From: Helicobacter pylori
Lineage (GTDB): Bacteria; Campylobacterota; Campylobacteria; Campylobacterales; Helicobacteraceae
Length of the DNA: 64,000 nt
NCBI RefSeq assembly: GCF_016748675.1
Contig: NZ_CP051534.1
Span: forward strand, 806,001 to 870,000
Direction: 5' to 3'
The notes beneath the pieces were generated by a model that was not told where the DNA came from, did not search any database, and saw only the letters and a program-made list of their open reading frames with translations. Below, one piece after another: positions 54,281-64,000 of the stretch; the stretch's first letter is position 1; every line of letters begins with the position of its first letter. The translations under genes and the position numbers were made by a program.

Positions 54281-55546
54281 ATGAAAAAAAGATTGAATAT
54301 AGGGCTTGTGGGTTTAGGGTGTGTGGGGAGTGCGGTCGCTAAAATCTTACAAGAAAATCAAGAAATCATCAAAGACAGAGCCGGCGTGGAAATTAAAATT
54401 AAAAAAGCGGTGGTGCGAGACATGAAAAAGCACAAAGGTTATGCTTTTGAAATCAGTAATGATTTAGAGAGCTTGATAGAAGATGAAGAAATTGATATTG
54501 TCGTGGAGCTTATGGGTGGGGTGGAAGCGCCTTATCTTTTAGCTAAAAAAACTTTAGCCAAACAAAAAGCCTTCGTTACGGCCAATAAAGCCATGTTAGC
54601 GTACCACCGCTATGAATTAGAACAAACCGCTAAAAACACCCCCATAGGCTTTGAAGCGAGCGTGTGTGGGGGTATCCCTATTATCAAGGCTTTAAAAGAC
54701 GGCTTGAGCGCTAATCACATCCTTTCTTTTAAAGGGATTTTAAACGGCACGAGCAATTACATTTTAAGCCAGATGTTTAAAAATCAAGCGAGCTTTAAGG
54801 ACGCTTTGAAAGACGCGCAACATTTAGGTTATGCGGAATTAAACCCTGAATTTGACATTAAAGGCATTGATGCGGCGCACAAATTATTGATTTTAGCGTC
54901 TTTAGCGTATGGCATTGACGCGAAATTAGAAGAAATTTTAATTGAAGGCATTGAAAAGATAGAGCCAGACGACATGGAATTTGCAAAAGAGTTTGGTTAT
55001 AGCATCAAACTTTTAGGCATCGCTAAAAAACACCAAGATTGCATTGAATTAAGGGTGCATCCAAGCATGATTAAAAACGAATGCATGCTCTCTAAAGTGG
55101 ATGGGGTGATGAACGCTATCAGCGTTATAGGGGATAAAGTGGGCGAAACTTTGTATTATGGGGCTGGGGCTGGAGGAGAGCCTACCGCAAGCGCGGTCAT
55201 TAGCGATATTATAGAAATCGCAAGGAAAAAAAGCTCTTTAATGCTAGGCTTTGAAACCCCTCAAAAACTCCCCCTAAAACCCAAAGAAGAAATCCAATGC
55301 GCTTATTATGCGCGTTTGTTGGTGAGCGATGAAAAAGGGGTTTTTTCTCAAATCAGCGCGATTTTAGCACAAAATGATATTTCACTCAACAATGTTTTGC
55401 AAAAAGAAATCCCGCATTCCAACAAGGCTAAAATCTTATTTTCCACGCACACCACCAACGAAAAGTCTATGCTGAACGCCCTTAAAGAGCTTGAAAATCT
55501 ACAAAGCGTGTTGGATACCCCTAAAATGATCCGTTTGGAAAATTGA
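54281..55546 (+). CDS. hom: Homoserine dehydrogenase
   Basis: Reduces aspartate semialdehyde to homoserine, the branch towards threonine and methionine. 421 residues: NAD(P)-binding [14 protein letters not shown] at the N-terminus, [10 protein letters not shown], the substrate-binding [11 protein letters not shown] and EPDFDIKG-like [15 protein letters not shown], and a C-terminal ACT domain (about 345-421) suggesting feedback regulation by threonine. Follows uvrC by 10 bases. Confidence 0.95.
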   Translation: MKKRLNIGLVGLGCVGSAVAKILQENQEIIKDRAGVEIKIKKAVVRDMKKHKGYAFEISNDLESLIEDEEIDIVVELMGGVEAPYLLAKKTLAKQKAFVTANKAMLAYHRYELEQTAKNTPIGFEASVCGGIPIIKALKDGLSANHILSFKGILNGTSNYILSQMFKNQASFKDALKDAQHLGYAELNPEFDIKGIDAAHKLLILASLAYGIDAKLEEILIEGIEKIEPDDMEFAKEFGYSIKLLGIAKKHQDCIELRVHPSMIKNECMLSKVDGVMNAISVIGDKVGETLYYGAGAGGEPTASAVISDIIEIARKKSSLMLGFETPQKLPLKPKEEIQCAYYARLLVSDEKGVFSQISAILAQNDISLNNVLQKEIPHSNKAKILFSTHTTNEKSMLNALKELENLQSVLDTPKMIRLEN

Positions 55547-55891
55547 ATGCGTTTTTTGAACAACAAACATAGAGAAAAGGGCTTGAAGGCTGAAGAAGAG
55601 GCTTGCGGGTTTTTAAAATCGTTGGGCTTTGAAATGGTGGAGAGGAACTTCTTTTCACAATTTGGCGAAATTGATATTATCGCTTTTAAAGAAGGGGTTT
55701 TGCATTTCATTGAAGTCAAAAGTGGGGAAAATTTTGATCCCATTTATGCGATCACGCCGAGTAAATTAAAAAAGATGATTAAAACGATCCGCTGTTATTT
55801 GTCTCAAAAAGATCCCAATAGCGATTTTTGCATTGACGCTCTTATTGTGAAAAATGGTAAATTTGAGCTTTTAGAAAATATCACTTTTTAG
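55547..55891 (+). CDS. YraN family protein (UPF0102)
   Basis: A 114-residue protein with an endonuclease-like core: [24 protein letters not shown], then [21 protein letters not shown] (E/D and ExK, as in restriction-endonuclease-fold proteins). Family UPF0102/YraN is linked to natural transformation and repair in some bacteria. It begins one base after hom stops. Confidence 0.85.
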   Translation: MRFLNNKHREKGLKAEEEACGFLKSLGFEMVERNFFSQFGEIDIIAFKEGVLHFIEVKSGENFDPIYAITPSKLKKMIKTIRCYLSQKDPNSDFCIDALIVKNGKFELLENITF

Positions 55892-55982
55892 ATTTTTATC
55901 CAAAACCCATGCGTTTTCATTAACATTCTTAGGATAAGATAGTTATCGTTAATCAAAATCATAGAATAATTAGGAGTAACCA

Positions 55983-56303
55983 ATGAGTCACTATATTGAA
56001 TTAACTGAAGAAAATTTTGAAAGCACCATTAAAAAAGGGGTTGCGTTAGTGGATTTTTGGGCGCCATGGTGTGGTCCTTGTAAGATGCTATCCCCTGTGA
56101 TTGATGAATTAGCTAGCGAATATGAAGGTAAGGCTAAGATTTGTAAAGTCAATACCGATGAGCAAGAAGAATTGAGCGCGAAATTTGGGATTAGAAGCAT
56201 TCCTACGCTTTTATTCACAAAAGATGGCGAAGTCGTCCATCAGTTGGTGGGTGTGCAAACTAAAGTTGCTTTAAAAGAGCAATTGAACAAACTTCTAGGC
56301 TAG
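55983..56303 (+). CDS. trxA: TrxA, thioredoxin
   Basis: A 106-residue disulfide reductase with active site WAPWCGPCK (C30, C33), the cis-Pro segment RSIPTLLF and usual length. It is separated from yraN by 91 bases that include a TAAGATAG -10-like site, and followed 5 bases later by trxB. In H. pylori TrxA helps supply reduction for peroxiredoxin and arginase. Confidence 0.96.
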   Translation: MSHYIELTEENFESTIKKGVALVDFWAPWCGPCKMLSPVIDELASEYEGKAKICKVNTDEQEELSAKFGIRSIPTLLFTKDGEVVHQLVGVQTKVALKEQLNKLLG

Positions 56304-56308
56304 TAGCC

Positions 56309-57244
56309 ATGATAGATTGCGCGATTATTGGAGGTGGTCCTGCGGGTTTGAGTGCGGGGCTTTATGCCACTAGAGGCGGTGTTAAAAACGCCGTTTTGTT
56401 TGAAAAAGGAATGCCTGGGGGGCAAATAACCGGCAGTAGTGAGATTGAAAACTATCCGGGCGTTAAGGAAGTGGTGAGTGGGTTGGATTTCATGCAACCA
56501 TGGCAAGAGCAATGCTTTCGCTTTGGCTTAAAGCATGAAATGACCGCTATTCAAAGGGTTTCTAAAAAAGGCTCTCATTTTGTTATTTTGGCAGAAGATG
56601 GCAAGACCTTTGAAGCTAAGAGCGTGATTATCGCTACCGGTGGTAGCCCTAAACGCACAGGCATCAAGGGCGAGTCAGAATATTGGGGTAAAGGTGTTAG
56701 CACTTGTGCGACATGCGATGGCTTCTTTTACAAAAATAAGGAAGTAGCGGTGCTTGGTGGGGGCGATACCGCCGTAGAAGAGGCGATTTATCTAGCCAAT
56801 ATCTGCAAAAAAGTCTATCTCATCCACAGAAGAGATGGTTTTAGGTGTGCACCTATCACTTTAGAGCATGCTAAAAACAATGATAAGATTGAGTTTTTAA
56901 CCCCTTATGTAGTAGAAGAAATCAAGGGCGATGCTTCTGGCGTGTCTTCTTTAAGCATTAAAAACACAGCCACTAACGAAAAAAGAGAATTAGTTGTGCC
57001 GGGGTTTTTTATTTTTGTGGGTTATGATGTGAATAACGCCGTGTTGAAACAAGAAGACGGCTTCATGCTATGCAAATGCGATGAATACGGCTCTATTGTC
57101 GTGGATTTTTCCATGAAGACGGATGTTCAAGGCTTGTTTGCGGCAGGAGATATTCGCATTTTTGCCCCTAAGCAAGTGGTTTGTGCTGCAAGCGATGGCG
57201 CTACGGCGGCTTTAAGCGTGATTTCTTATTTAGAACACCATTAA
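56309..57244 (+). CDS. trxB: TrxB, thioredoxin reductase
   Basis: A 311-residue flavoprotein: FAD-binding [17 protein letters not shown] at the N-terminus, redox-active CATC (C133, C136), NADPH-binding [14 protein letters not shown] and C-terminal [25 protein letters not shown]. Reduces TrxA encoded directly upstream. Confidence 0.96.
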   Translation: MIDCAIIGGGPAGLSAGLYATRGGVKNAVLFEKGMPGGQITGSSEIENYPGVKEVVSGLDFMQPWQEQCFRFGLKHEMTAIQRVSKKGSHFVILAEDGKTFEAKSVIIATGGSPKRTGIKGESEYWGKGVSTCATCDGFFYKNKEVAVLGGGDTAVEEAIYLANICKKVYLIHRRDGFRCAPITLEHAKNNDKIEFLTPYVVEEIKGDASGVSSLSIKNTATNEKRELVVPGFFIFVGYDVNNAVLKQEDGFMLCKCDEYGSIVVDFSMKTDVQGLFAAGDIRIFAPKQVVCAASDGATAALSVISYLEHH

Positions 57245-57253
57245 ATCAAGCTT

Positions 57254-57276
57254 ATAGCCCTAGATTTTAGGGCTAT
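57254..57276 (+). terminator. Terminator-like hairpin after trxB
   Basis: ATAGCCCTA, loop GATTT, TAGGGCTAT: a perfect 9-bp stem, 10 bases after the trxB stop. Confidence 0.65.
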
Positions 57277-57470
57277 CAGTTCTCGCTTCAAACATTCATC
57301 GGATTTTCAAAACTTGTGATGTATTTTAGTTTTTTGTTTAATTGCAATGCGATTTCGTTCTCTTGCTTTGTTTTAATTAGATATTGATCACAAAATTTAA
57401 AAACGCTCAAAACATTTTTTACAATCAATATAATAAAAGAACTTGTTTAATCAAAAAAGCGCTCCTTAGG

Positions 57471-57540
57471 GGGTTGTGGGGATTTAGTTGGGGGTTGTAG
57501 GGGGGAGAACTATTTTAATACCCCCTATTCTCTTAAGAGT
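57471..57540 (+). repeat. Dispersed intergenic repeat, copy 2
   Basis: Contains GGGGGTTGTAGGGGGGAGAA, then an A/T spacer and TACCCCCTATTCTCTT, matching the minus strand of 22466-22535. In the 357-base gap between trxB and the glycosyltransferase gene. Apart from this and the trxB terminator the gap shows only A/T-rich sequence with a likely promoter (CGATATACTC) near its end. Confidence 0.65.
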
Positions 57541-57601
57541 TTTATTGCAAAACAGAGCCTAAAAACGATATACTCTATTAAAAATTATGGGAGTTTAAGC
57601 T

Positions 57602-58423
57602 TTGCGTGTTTTTATCATTTCTTTAAATCAAAAAGTGTGCGATACATTTGGTTTGGTTTTTAGAGACACCACGACTTTACTCAATAATATTAATGCCACC
57701 CACCACCAAGCGCAAATTTTTGATGCGATTTATTCTAAAACTTTTGAAGGCGAGTTGCACCCCTTAGTTAAAAAGCATTTACACCCTTATTTCATCACGC
57801 AAAACATCAAAGACATGGGGATTACAACCAACCTAATCGGTAGGGTTTCTAAGTTTTATTACGCTTTAAAATACTATGCGAAGTTTATGAGCTTGGGGGA
57901 GCTTGGGTGCTATGCGAGCCATTATTCCTTGTGGGAAAAATGCATAGAGCTCAATGAAGCGATCTGTATTTTAGAAGACGATATAACCTTGAAAGAGGAT
58001 TTTAAAGAGGGCTTGGATTTTTTAGAAAAACACATCCAAGAGTTAGGCTATATCCGCTTGATGCATTTATTGTATGATGCCAGTGTGAAAAGTGAGCCAT
58101 TGAGCCATAAAAACCACGAGATACAAGAGCGTGTGGGGATTATTAAAGCTTATAGTCATGGGGTGGGGACGCAAGGCTATGTGATCACGCCCAAGATTGC
58201 CAAAGTTTTTTTAAAACACAGCCGAAAATGGGTTGTTCCTGTGGATACGATAATGGACGCTACTTTTATCCATGGCGTGAAAAATCTGGTGTTACAACCT
58301 TTTGTGATCGCTGATGATGAGCAAATCTCTACAATAGCGCGAAAAGAAGAACCCTACAGCCCTAAAATCGCTTTAATGAGAGAACTCCATTTCAAATATT
58401 TGAAATATTGGCAGTTTGTATAA
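57602..58423 (+). CDS. LPS glycosyltransferase family 25 (HP0826 type, beta-1,4-galactosyltransferase)
   Basis: A 273-residue paralog of the gene at 36.3 kb: MRVFIISLNQKVCDTF, GELGCYASHYSLWEKC, metal-binding CILEDDITL, ELGYIRLMHL and GTQGYVITPK. The H. pylori protein at this locus is known as a beta-1,4-galactosyltransferase that makes N-acetyllactosamine, the backbone of Lewis antigens in the LPS. TTG start at 57602, with GGGAG about 8 bases before it; the first residues align with the paralog's ATG start. Confidence 0.87.
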   Translation: MRVFIISLNQKVCDTFGLVFRDTTTLLNNINATHHQAQIFDAIYSKTFEGELHPLVKKHLHPYFITQNIKDMGITTNLIGRVSKFYYALKYYAKFMSLGELGCYASHYSLWEKCIELNEAICILEDDITLKEDFKEGLDFLEKHIQELGYIRLMHLLYDASVKSEPLSHKNHEIQERVGIIKAYSHGVGTQGYVITPKIAKVFLKHSRKWVVPVDTIMDATFIHGVKNLVLQPFVIADDEQISTIARKEEPYSPKIALMRELHFKYLKYWQFV

Positions 58424-58538
58424 TCAATAATAAAAAATACTAAAGAGCGTTTTAAAGCTTTAGTTGTCCCTATTTGATTAGAACAAAACTCGTTTTTAAC
58501 CGCTTTTAAGAATGGATTAAAATTTTAAGTGGATTTTA

Positions 58539-58559
58539 AAAAGGGTTTTAACCCCTTTT
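58539..58559. terminator. Bidirectional terminator-like hairpin
   Basis: AAAAGGG, loop TTTTAAC, CCCTTTT, between the converging glycosyltransferase and RRM-protein genes. Either strand gives A/T flanks, so it may serve both. Confidence 0.6.
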
Positions 58560-58639
58560 AGCTTCTATAAGCAATCTAAATAAGACGCATTAAGAGAATG
58601 AAGTGCATCAGAAAACTATTTTCTAATTTTCTAATGTTA

Positions 58640-58888
58640 TTAAGACTTTTTAGGATTGGCTTCGGTTACCCTAATCGTTCTGCCCATAAAATCCGTATTG
58701 TCTAATTTAGCGATCGCTTCACTAACGCCCTCTTCTTGCATTTCTACAAAGCCAAAACCTTTAGGTTTCTTCGTTTCTCTGTCATAAATCAGTTTGACAT
58801 TAAAAACTTTACCAAATTGACTGAAAAGCTCCTTGACTTGCTCACTGGTAGCGCTATAAACCAAATTCCCTACATAAATGTTTTTCAA
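58640..58888 (-). CDS. RRM-type RNA-binding protein
   Basis: An 82-residue protein that is a single RNA-recognition motif: RNP2 IYVGNL at 4-9 and RNP1 KGFGFVEM at about 43-50. Such small RRM proteins are common in epsilonproteobacteria and cyanobacteria; earlier annotations call it a single-strand nucleic-acid-binding 12RNP2 homolog. Likely binds RNA; target unknown. H. pylori lacks Hfq, so it is a candidate RNA chaperone, a guess. CCGGAG ribosome-binding site before the ATG. Confidence 0.88.
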   Translation of the reverse strand: MKNIYVGNLVYSATSEQVKELFSQFGKVFNVKLIYDRETKKPKGFGFVEMQEEGVSEAIAKLDNTDFMGRTIRVTEANPKKS

Positions 58889-59107
58889 GATAAAATTCTC
58901 CGGTAAAAAAATGACAACATACCCATAAGAATATGAAAAAGTTATAAAAAAGTAACACTTCTAAAACCCAAACACATCCAAAACAGAAGTATGGTGGATT
59001 TTATCTAATGATTGCTTAAAAAATTATAAAAGCTATTAAAATTGGGTATTGATAATAAAATAGAGCTTACACACGCAAGCGGTAATTTTAAAAAGCGTTA
59101 TTAAAGA

Positions 59108-59148
59108 ATAAGGGGGAGCATGGTTTCAAAATCACCCCCTATCCTTTT
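59108..59148 (+). repeat. Dispersed intergenic repeat, copy 3 (partial)
   Basis: AATAAGGGGGAGCATGGTTTCAAAATCACCCCCTATCC matches the right half of the other two copies (G-run with AGA/AGC, TTTCAAAAT, C-run, TATCC). Part of the 324-base gap between the RRM-protein gene and atpB, which otherwise holds the RRM promoter region and the atpB terminator. Confidence 0.55.
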
Positions 59149-59149
59149 A

Positions 59150-59176
59150 AAAACTTTACCATAAAAACAAAGTTTT
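59150..59176 (-). terminator. Terminator-like hairpin after atpB
   Basis: AAAACTTT and AAAGTTTT, 8-bp stem with an 11-base loop, about 36 bases past the atpB stop on its strand. A/T-only stem, so weak. Confidence 0.45.
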
Positions 59177-59212
59177 AAAACACCATATCAAAGCCAAACA
59201 AGAACGCTTTGT

Positions 59213-59893
59213 TTAATGCCCTTCATCGGTTAAAACAGCCCCTGCCAAATACACATAAGTGAGAATCATAAAAACAAAAGCTTGTAAAATCCCCATAAAA
59301 AACAACACCATAAAAGGCGCTACAGGAACCGCCCAAGGCACTAATAAAAGCATGATGAGCAAGAACATGTCATCGCCCTTGATATTCCCAAACAAACGAA
59401 ACGATAAAGACACGATCCTAGAAAAATGCGAGATGATCTCAATGGGGAACATGAAAGGGGCGAGCCATTTCACAGGGCCTGCAAAATGAGCGAAATACTT
59501 AAAAAAGCCCTGCACTCTAATGCCTTCAAAATGGTAATAAAAAAACACAATCAGCGCTAAAACCAGCGTAAAACTCCAGCTAGCTGTAGGGGATTCAAAA
59601 CCAGGAATGATGCCTATCATGTTAGAAAAAAAGACATACAAAGCGATCGTGCCTGCTAGGGGGAAGTATTTGCGGGCTAATTCTTCGCCTATAATATCCT
59701 TAGCCACGCTCAAAATCGCGCTAATGATGCTCTCATACACATTCTGCAAACCCATAGGCACCATCTGCATTTTGCGCGACGCGCCAAGCGAAATGAAAAA
59801 CATCAAAACCGCTGTCAAAACGACAAAAAACCCGGTGATAAAATCATGATTGGAGCTAAAAAAATTAGCAATAGTAAATACTCTGTGTTCCAT
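59213..59893 (-). CDS. atpB: AtpB, F1Fo ATP synthase subunit a
   Basis: A 226-residue membrane protein forming the proton half-channels of Fo. The essential Arg lies in [21 protein letters not shown] (helix of the conserved SLxxRLxGN motif), and the C-terminal helices end ...[15 protein letters not shown]. As usual in this group atpB stands apart from the main atp operon. Confidence 0.95.
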   Translation of the reverse strand: MEHRVFTIANFFSSNHDFITGFFVVLTAVLMFFISLGASRKMQMVPMGLQNVYESIISAILSVAKDIIGEELARKYFPLAGTIALYVFFSNMIGIIPGFESPTASWSFTLVLALIVFFYYHFEGIRVQGFFKYFAHFAGPVKWLAPFMFPIEIISHFSRIVSLSFRLFGNIKGDDMFLLIMLLLVPWAVPVAPFMVLFFMGILQAFVFMILTYVYLAGAVLTDEGH

Positions 59894-60014
59894 GAAAAAG
59901 TTTCTCTAAGCCTTATTGAAAATTTCCTTAATTGTAGCAATTAAGTTTTAAAAACTCATTAAACCAAGCTTTTTAACGAGTTTTTTAACGATTTGTCTTG
60001 TTTTCTTTTAAAAT

Positions 60015-61463
<1,449 letters not shown>

Positions 61464-61469
61464 CTATCC

Positions 61470-62831
61470 TTAATCTAATTTTAAATCCAATTCTTGCTCT
61501 AAAGCGTAAGAAACATCTAAAAGGCTTTGCTCATCAAAAGCCTTAGCAATGAATTGCATCCCTATGGGCAAGCCTAAAGGATCTTTAGCGACCGGCAAGG
61601 CAAGGGCTGGCAAACCGCTCAAATTCGCCCCAATCGTGTAAATATCGCTCAAATACATTTCTAAAGGGCTTGCATGGTAGTTGAATAGATGAGCGGTCGT
61701 AGGGGCTACAGGGGTGAAAATCAAATCCACTTCTTCAAAAATCTTGTTGTATTGCTCTTTAATTATCAAACGCATTTGCTGGGCTTTCAAATAATAAGCG
61801 TCATAATACCCACTGCTTAAGACAAAATTCCCTAACATGATGCGCCGTTTCACCTCATCGCCAAAACCTTCACTGCGGCTTTTGAGATACAATTCTTTCA
61901 AATCTTTAATATTTTGAGCCCTCCTCCCATAACGCACCCCATCAAATCTGGCCAGATTCGAACTCGCTTCAGCCATGCTGATAATATAATAAATAGAGAT
62001 TTGATAATGCGAATCCAACATCTTTTTTTCCACAATCTCATGCCCCATTTCTTTCAAGGCTTTAAGGGTGTTTTCATAAGCGAGTTGCACTTCATTGCTC
62101 GCGTCTTTAATGTGATCCCTTAAGACAGCGATTTTAAAGCGTTTGTCTCTGTTAAGGTTTTTAAAGGTTTGCGTTGGTTTGAGATTCGCACTCGTGGAGT
62201 CCTTACTATCATGCCCGCTAATAGCGTCAAATAAAATAGAAGCGTCTTCTACATTTTGCGTGATAGGCCCGATTTGATCAAAACTAGAGCAATACGCGAT
62301 CAAACCATAACGGCTCACCCTCCCATAAGTGGGCTTTAACCCCACGCACCCACAATAGCTCGCCGGCTGCCTGATAGATCCGCCCGTATCGCTCCCTAAA
62401 GCCGCCACTGCTAAGCCACCAGCTACCGCTGCTGCACTCCCCCCACTGCTCCCCCCAGGCACTCTGTTTTTATCTCGTGGGTTTTTGGTGATCCCATAGC
62501 AACTAGACTCTGTGGTGCTTCCCATCGCAAACTCGTCCATGTTAGAAAGCCCAAACCCTGCCATGCTGTTTTGGTGCAAGTTTTCCATCACGCTCGCATG
62601 ATAAGGAGCGATATAGCCTTTTAAAATCTTACTGGAGCAAGTGATTTCCCACCCCTTAACGCTGATATTGTCTTTAACAAGGATCGGCACCCCTTTAGCG
62701 CTAGCCCCATTAAGGCTAGGGGCTTTAATATAAGCGTTCAAATCTGAAGCTCTAACCTTAGCGTCAATTTCGTTTTTAAGGGTTTCTAATTCATCTTGAG
62801 ATAAAGAAAGGGCTTGTTTTAAAGTGATCAT
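61470..62831 (-). CDS. gatA: GatA, Asp/Glu-tRNA amidotransferase subunit A
   Basis: Amidase subunit of GatCAB, which converts Glu-tRNA-Gln and Asp-tRNA-Asn to the cognate forms; H. pylori lacks GlnRS and AsnRS. 453 residues with the amidase signature [34 protein letters not shown] that holds the two serines (about 128 and 151) and Lys53 in VKDNISVKG. Family length is normal (about 450-490). Confidence 0.96.
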   Translation of the reverse strand: MITLKQALSLSQDELETLKNEIDAKVRASDLNAYIKAPSLNGASAKGVPILVKDNISVKGWEITCSSKILKGYIAPYHASVMENLHQNSMAGFGLSNMDEFAMGSTTESSCYGITKNPRDKNRVPGGSSGGSAAAVAGGLAVAALGSDTGGSIRQPASYCGCVGLKPTYGRVSRYGLIAYCSSFDQIGPITQNVEDASILFDAISGHDSKDSTSANLKPTQTFKNLNRDKRFKIAVLRDHIKDASNEVQLAYENTLKALKEMGHEIVEKKMLDSHYQISIYYIISMAEASSNLARFDGVRYGRRAQNIKDLKELYLKSRSEGFGDEVKRRIMLGNFVLSSGYYDAYYLKAQQMRLIIKEQYNKIFEEVDLIFTPVAPTTAHLFNYHASPLEMYLSDIYTIGANLSGLPALALPVAKDPLGLPIGMQFIAKAFDEQSLLDVSYALEQELDLKLD

Positions 62832-62889
62832 GTGTTTAGCCTTACAAAAAATTTAATGGTAGTTTAACATGCTTAGAGACAAAACGAGC

Positions 62890-63480
62890 TTATAAGAGCG
62901 TTTTTAAAAAGCGTTCAACTTGCTTATTTAAATCTTTTAAACTGGAGCTGTTGTCTATAACATAATCGCTCATGGCGCGTTTTTGCTCTATATCCATTTG
63001 ACAAGCTAAGCGCTGCAAAATTTCAGCCTCTTTGAGTTTGTCTCGCTCTAAAAGGCGCTCAATTTGTAAAGTTCTGGGCGCATAGATTAAAACTACCTTA
63101 CTCACAGGATAGCGTTTTTTACCCCCCACTTCAAAAAACAAAGGGATGTCTAAAAAATACGCTTGATGATTCTTTTCTAATTCATAGGCTTTTTTAAGCA
63201 TGCATTCACGGATTAAGGGGTGTAAAAAATCCTCTAGCCATTTTAACTCATTAGCATTTTGAAACACGATCGCACCAAGTTTTTTCCTGTTAAGAATATC
63301 TTTTTCTAAAATCTCTGATCCAAAATGTTGGGCGATTTTAAACCGGTACTCTTGCAATAATTGGTGGGCGATCTTATCCGCATCTAAAATTTCATAGCCT
63401 TGCGATTCCAATATTTTAATGGTGGTGCTTTTACCAGTGCCTATCCCCCCTGTGAGAGCGATAGCGTTTTTTAAGATCAT
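62890..63480 (-). CDS. coaE: CoaE, dephospho-CoA kinase
   Basis: Last step of coenzyme A synthesis. 196 residues with the P-loop TGGIGTGKST at about 10-19, ILDADKIAHQL, and the lid RLLERDKLKEAEILQRLACQM, then YVIDNSSSL. Starts one base after speE stops; 58 bases from gatA. Confidence 0.95.
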   Translation of the reverse strand: MILKNAIALTGGIGTGKSTTIKILESQGYEILDADKIAHQLLQEYRFKIAQHFGSEILEKDILNRKKLGAIVFQNANELKWLEDFLHPLIRECMLKKAYELEKNHQAYFLDIPLFFEVGGKKRYPVSKVVLIYAPRTLQIERLLERDKLKEAEILQRLACQMDIEQKRAMSDYVIDNSSSLKDLNKQVERFLKTLL

Positions 63481-63481
63481 T

Positions 63482-64000
63482 TTAAGATTTGATATTGTCT
63501 TTAAAGACTTCTTGTAAATTTTTAGGCAAAGCGAATGCGGCCTTATGGATGTCTTCGTTATAGTATCTCACGCTTGTTAGCGCTTCTATTTTTGGCGTCA
63601 TTAGATCTTTTAAGGGGTGGGTTTTAAAAGAAGCGTAAATATAACCCTTATTGCTCAAAATCCTTAAGGGCGCTACAAAAGGCATGGCAACAGCAAAAAA
63701 GTCGCCCATGTTTTTAAGGGCGTTTTGCATGCTCACATGCTCTAATAACGGGTGTTTGGCTACCGAAATAAACACCCCATCTTCTTTAAGCATTCTTTTT
63801 AAACCATCCATTTTATGAATATCCGGCTCTTGCAAGCAAAGGATCAAATCGTATTTTTTAATGTCTAAATCTAAGAGTTGTTTAGCGTGCGTGAAATTCT
63901 TGTTGTTTTTCACTTCATGGAAATGGGGGAAAAAACTAATGAAGCTGTCTAAAATCTTTTCATCCGCTTGCACAAAATCTATATGCGTGTCGTATTTAAA
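63482..64000 (-). CDS. speE: SpeE, spermidine synthase-like protein (5' end outside window)
   Basis: The frame runs off the right edge; about 172 C-terminal residues are visible. It shows the Rossmann-type [16 protein letters not shown], then [23 protein letters not shown] (motif region before the catalytic loop) and [53 protein letters not shown]. This matches the spermidine synthase of H. pylori, which is an unusual, divergent member with a short N-terminal domain. An internal GTG at 63973 is not the real start because coding continues past it to the edge. Confidence 0.85.
   Translation of the reverse strand, partial: FKYDTHIDFVQADEKILDSFISFFPHFHEVKNNKNFTHAKQLLDLDIKKYDLILCLQEPDIHKMDGLKRMLKEDGVFISVAKHPLLEHVSMQNALKNMGDFFAVAMPFVAPLRILSNKGYIYASFKTHPLKDLMTPKIEALTSVRYYNEDIHKAAFALPKNLQEVFKDNIKS

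Overview
This window is chromosomal Helicobacter pylori. Almost every protein is recognisable as an H. pylori ortholog, and the order from flhB (3' end) through amiA, tyrS, spoT, acnB, secA, cadA, hpaA, the mo/rib cluster, fecA2, motAB, proWX/proV, uvrC, trxAB, guaB and gatA to speE (5' part off the edge) follows the block I know as HP0770-HP0832 in strain 26695. The tmRNA encodes a VNNTDYAPAYAKAA tag, as in H. pylori. The strain is not 26695: it carries a restriction-modification cassette beside proWX whose endonuclease matches R.Hpy99I, known from strain J99.

Layout. 1-8.8 kb: flhB end, a membrane protein, then a minus-strand run (amiA, nitronate monooxygenase-like, tyrS, spoT, rpoZ, pyrH, mqnA-like). 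8.9-16.5 kb: acnB, two exported proteins, a decayed tnpB 3' end, hofE, a coiled-coil exported protein, ssrA and lolA. 16.6-22.2 kb: secA, a lolC/E-type permease, a structured leader and hofF. 22.6-30 kb: orphan hsdS, cadA, comM, def, clpP, tig. 30-36.2 kb: an outer-membrane protein, hpaA, molybdopterin genes (with a moaE-mog fusion), ribA, a DUF3943 protein, ribBA. 36.3-42.3 kb: glycosyltransferase, metallopeptidase, fecA2, acpS, fliL, rsmD. 42.4-42.6 kb: the phase-variable sRNA NikS behind a T16 tract. 42.6-47.2 kb: MidA-like, MBL hydrolase, thiF-like, motA, motB. 47.1-51.8 kb: the rearranged proWX/proV locus. 51.9-64 kb: a small unannotated-type lipoprotein gene, uvrC, hom, yraN, trxA, trxB, glycosyltransferase, RRM protein, atpB, guaB, gatA, coaE, speE.

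The most informative region is 47.1-49.9 kb. About 1.5 kb carrying an M and an R gene sits between two copies of the same host segment (end of the motB-downstream gene plus start of proWX), the pattern called insertion with long target duplication. One host copy has also taken a 269-bp internally deleted IS605-type element that keeps both ends and the 3' end of tnpB, the stretch that in this family specifies the TnpB guide RNA scaffold. The other, full-length proWX has an amber codon at codon 24, directly behind a promoter that could give a leaderless mRNA.

Other points of note: a moaE stop codon apparently read as Gln, fusing moaE to mog; KKEIP tandem repeats in AmiA; duplicated half-sites in HsdS that favour domain shuffling; a 22-bp perfect palindrome upstream of hofE; a hairpin plus 16-codon leader ORF upstream of hofF; a dispersed G-rich repeat in three intergenic gaps; and two family-25 glycosyltransferase genes sharing a near-identical core. 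HP locus names are from memory of the reference genome; no database search was run.
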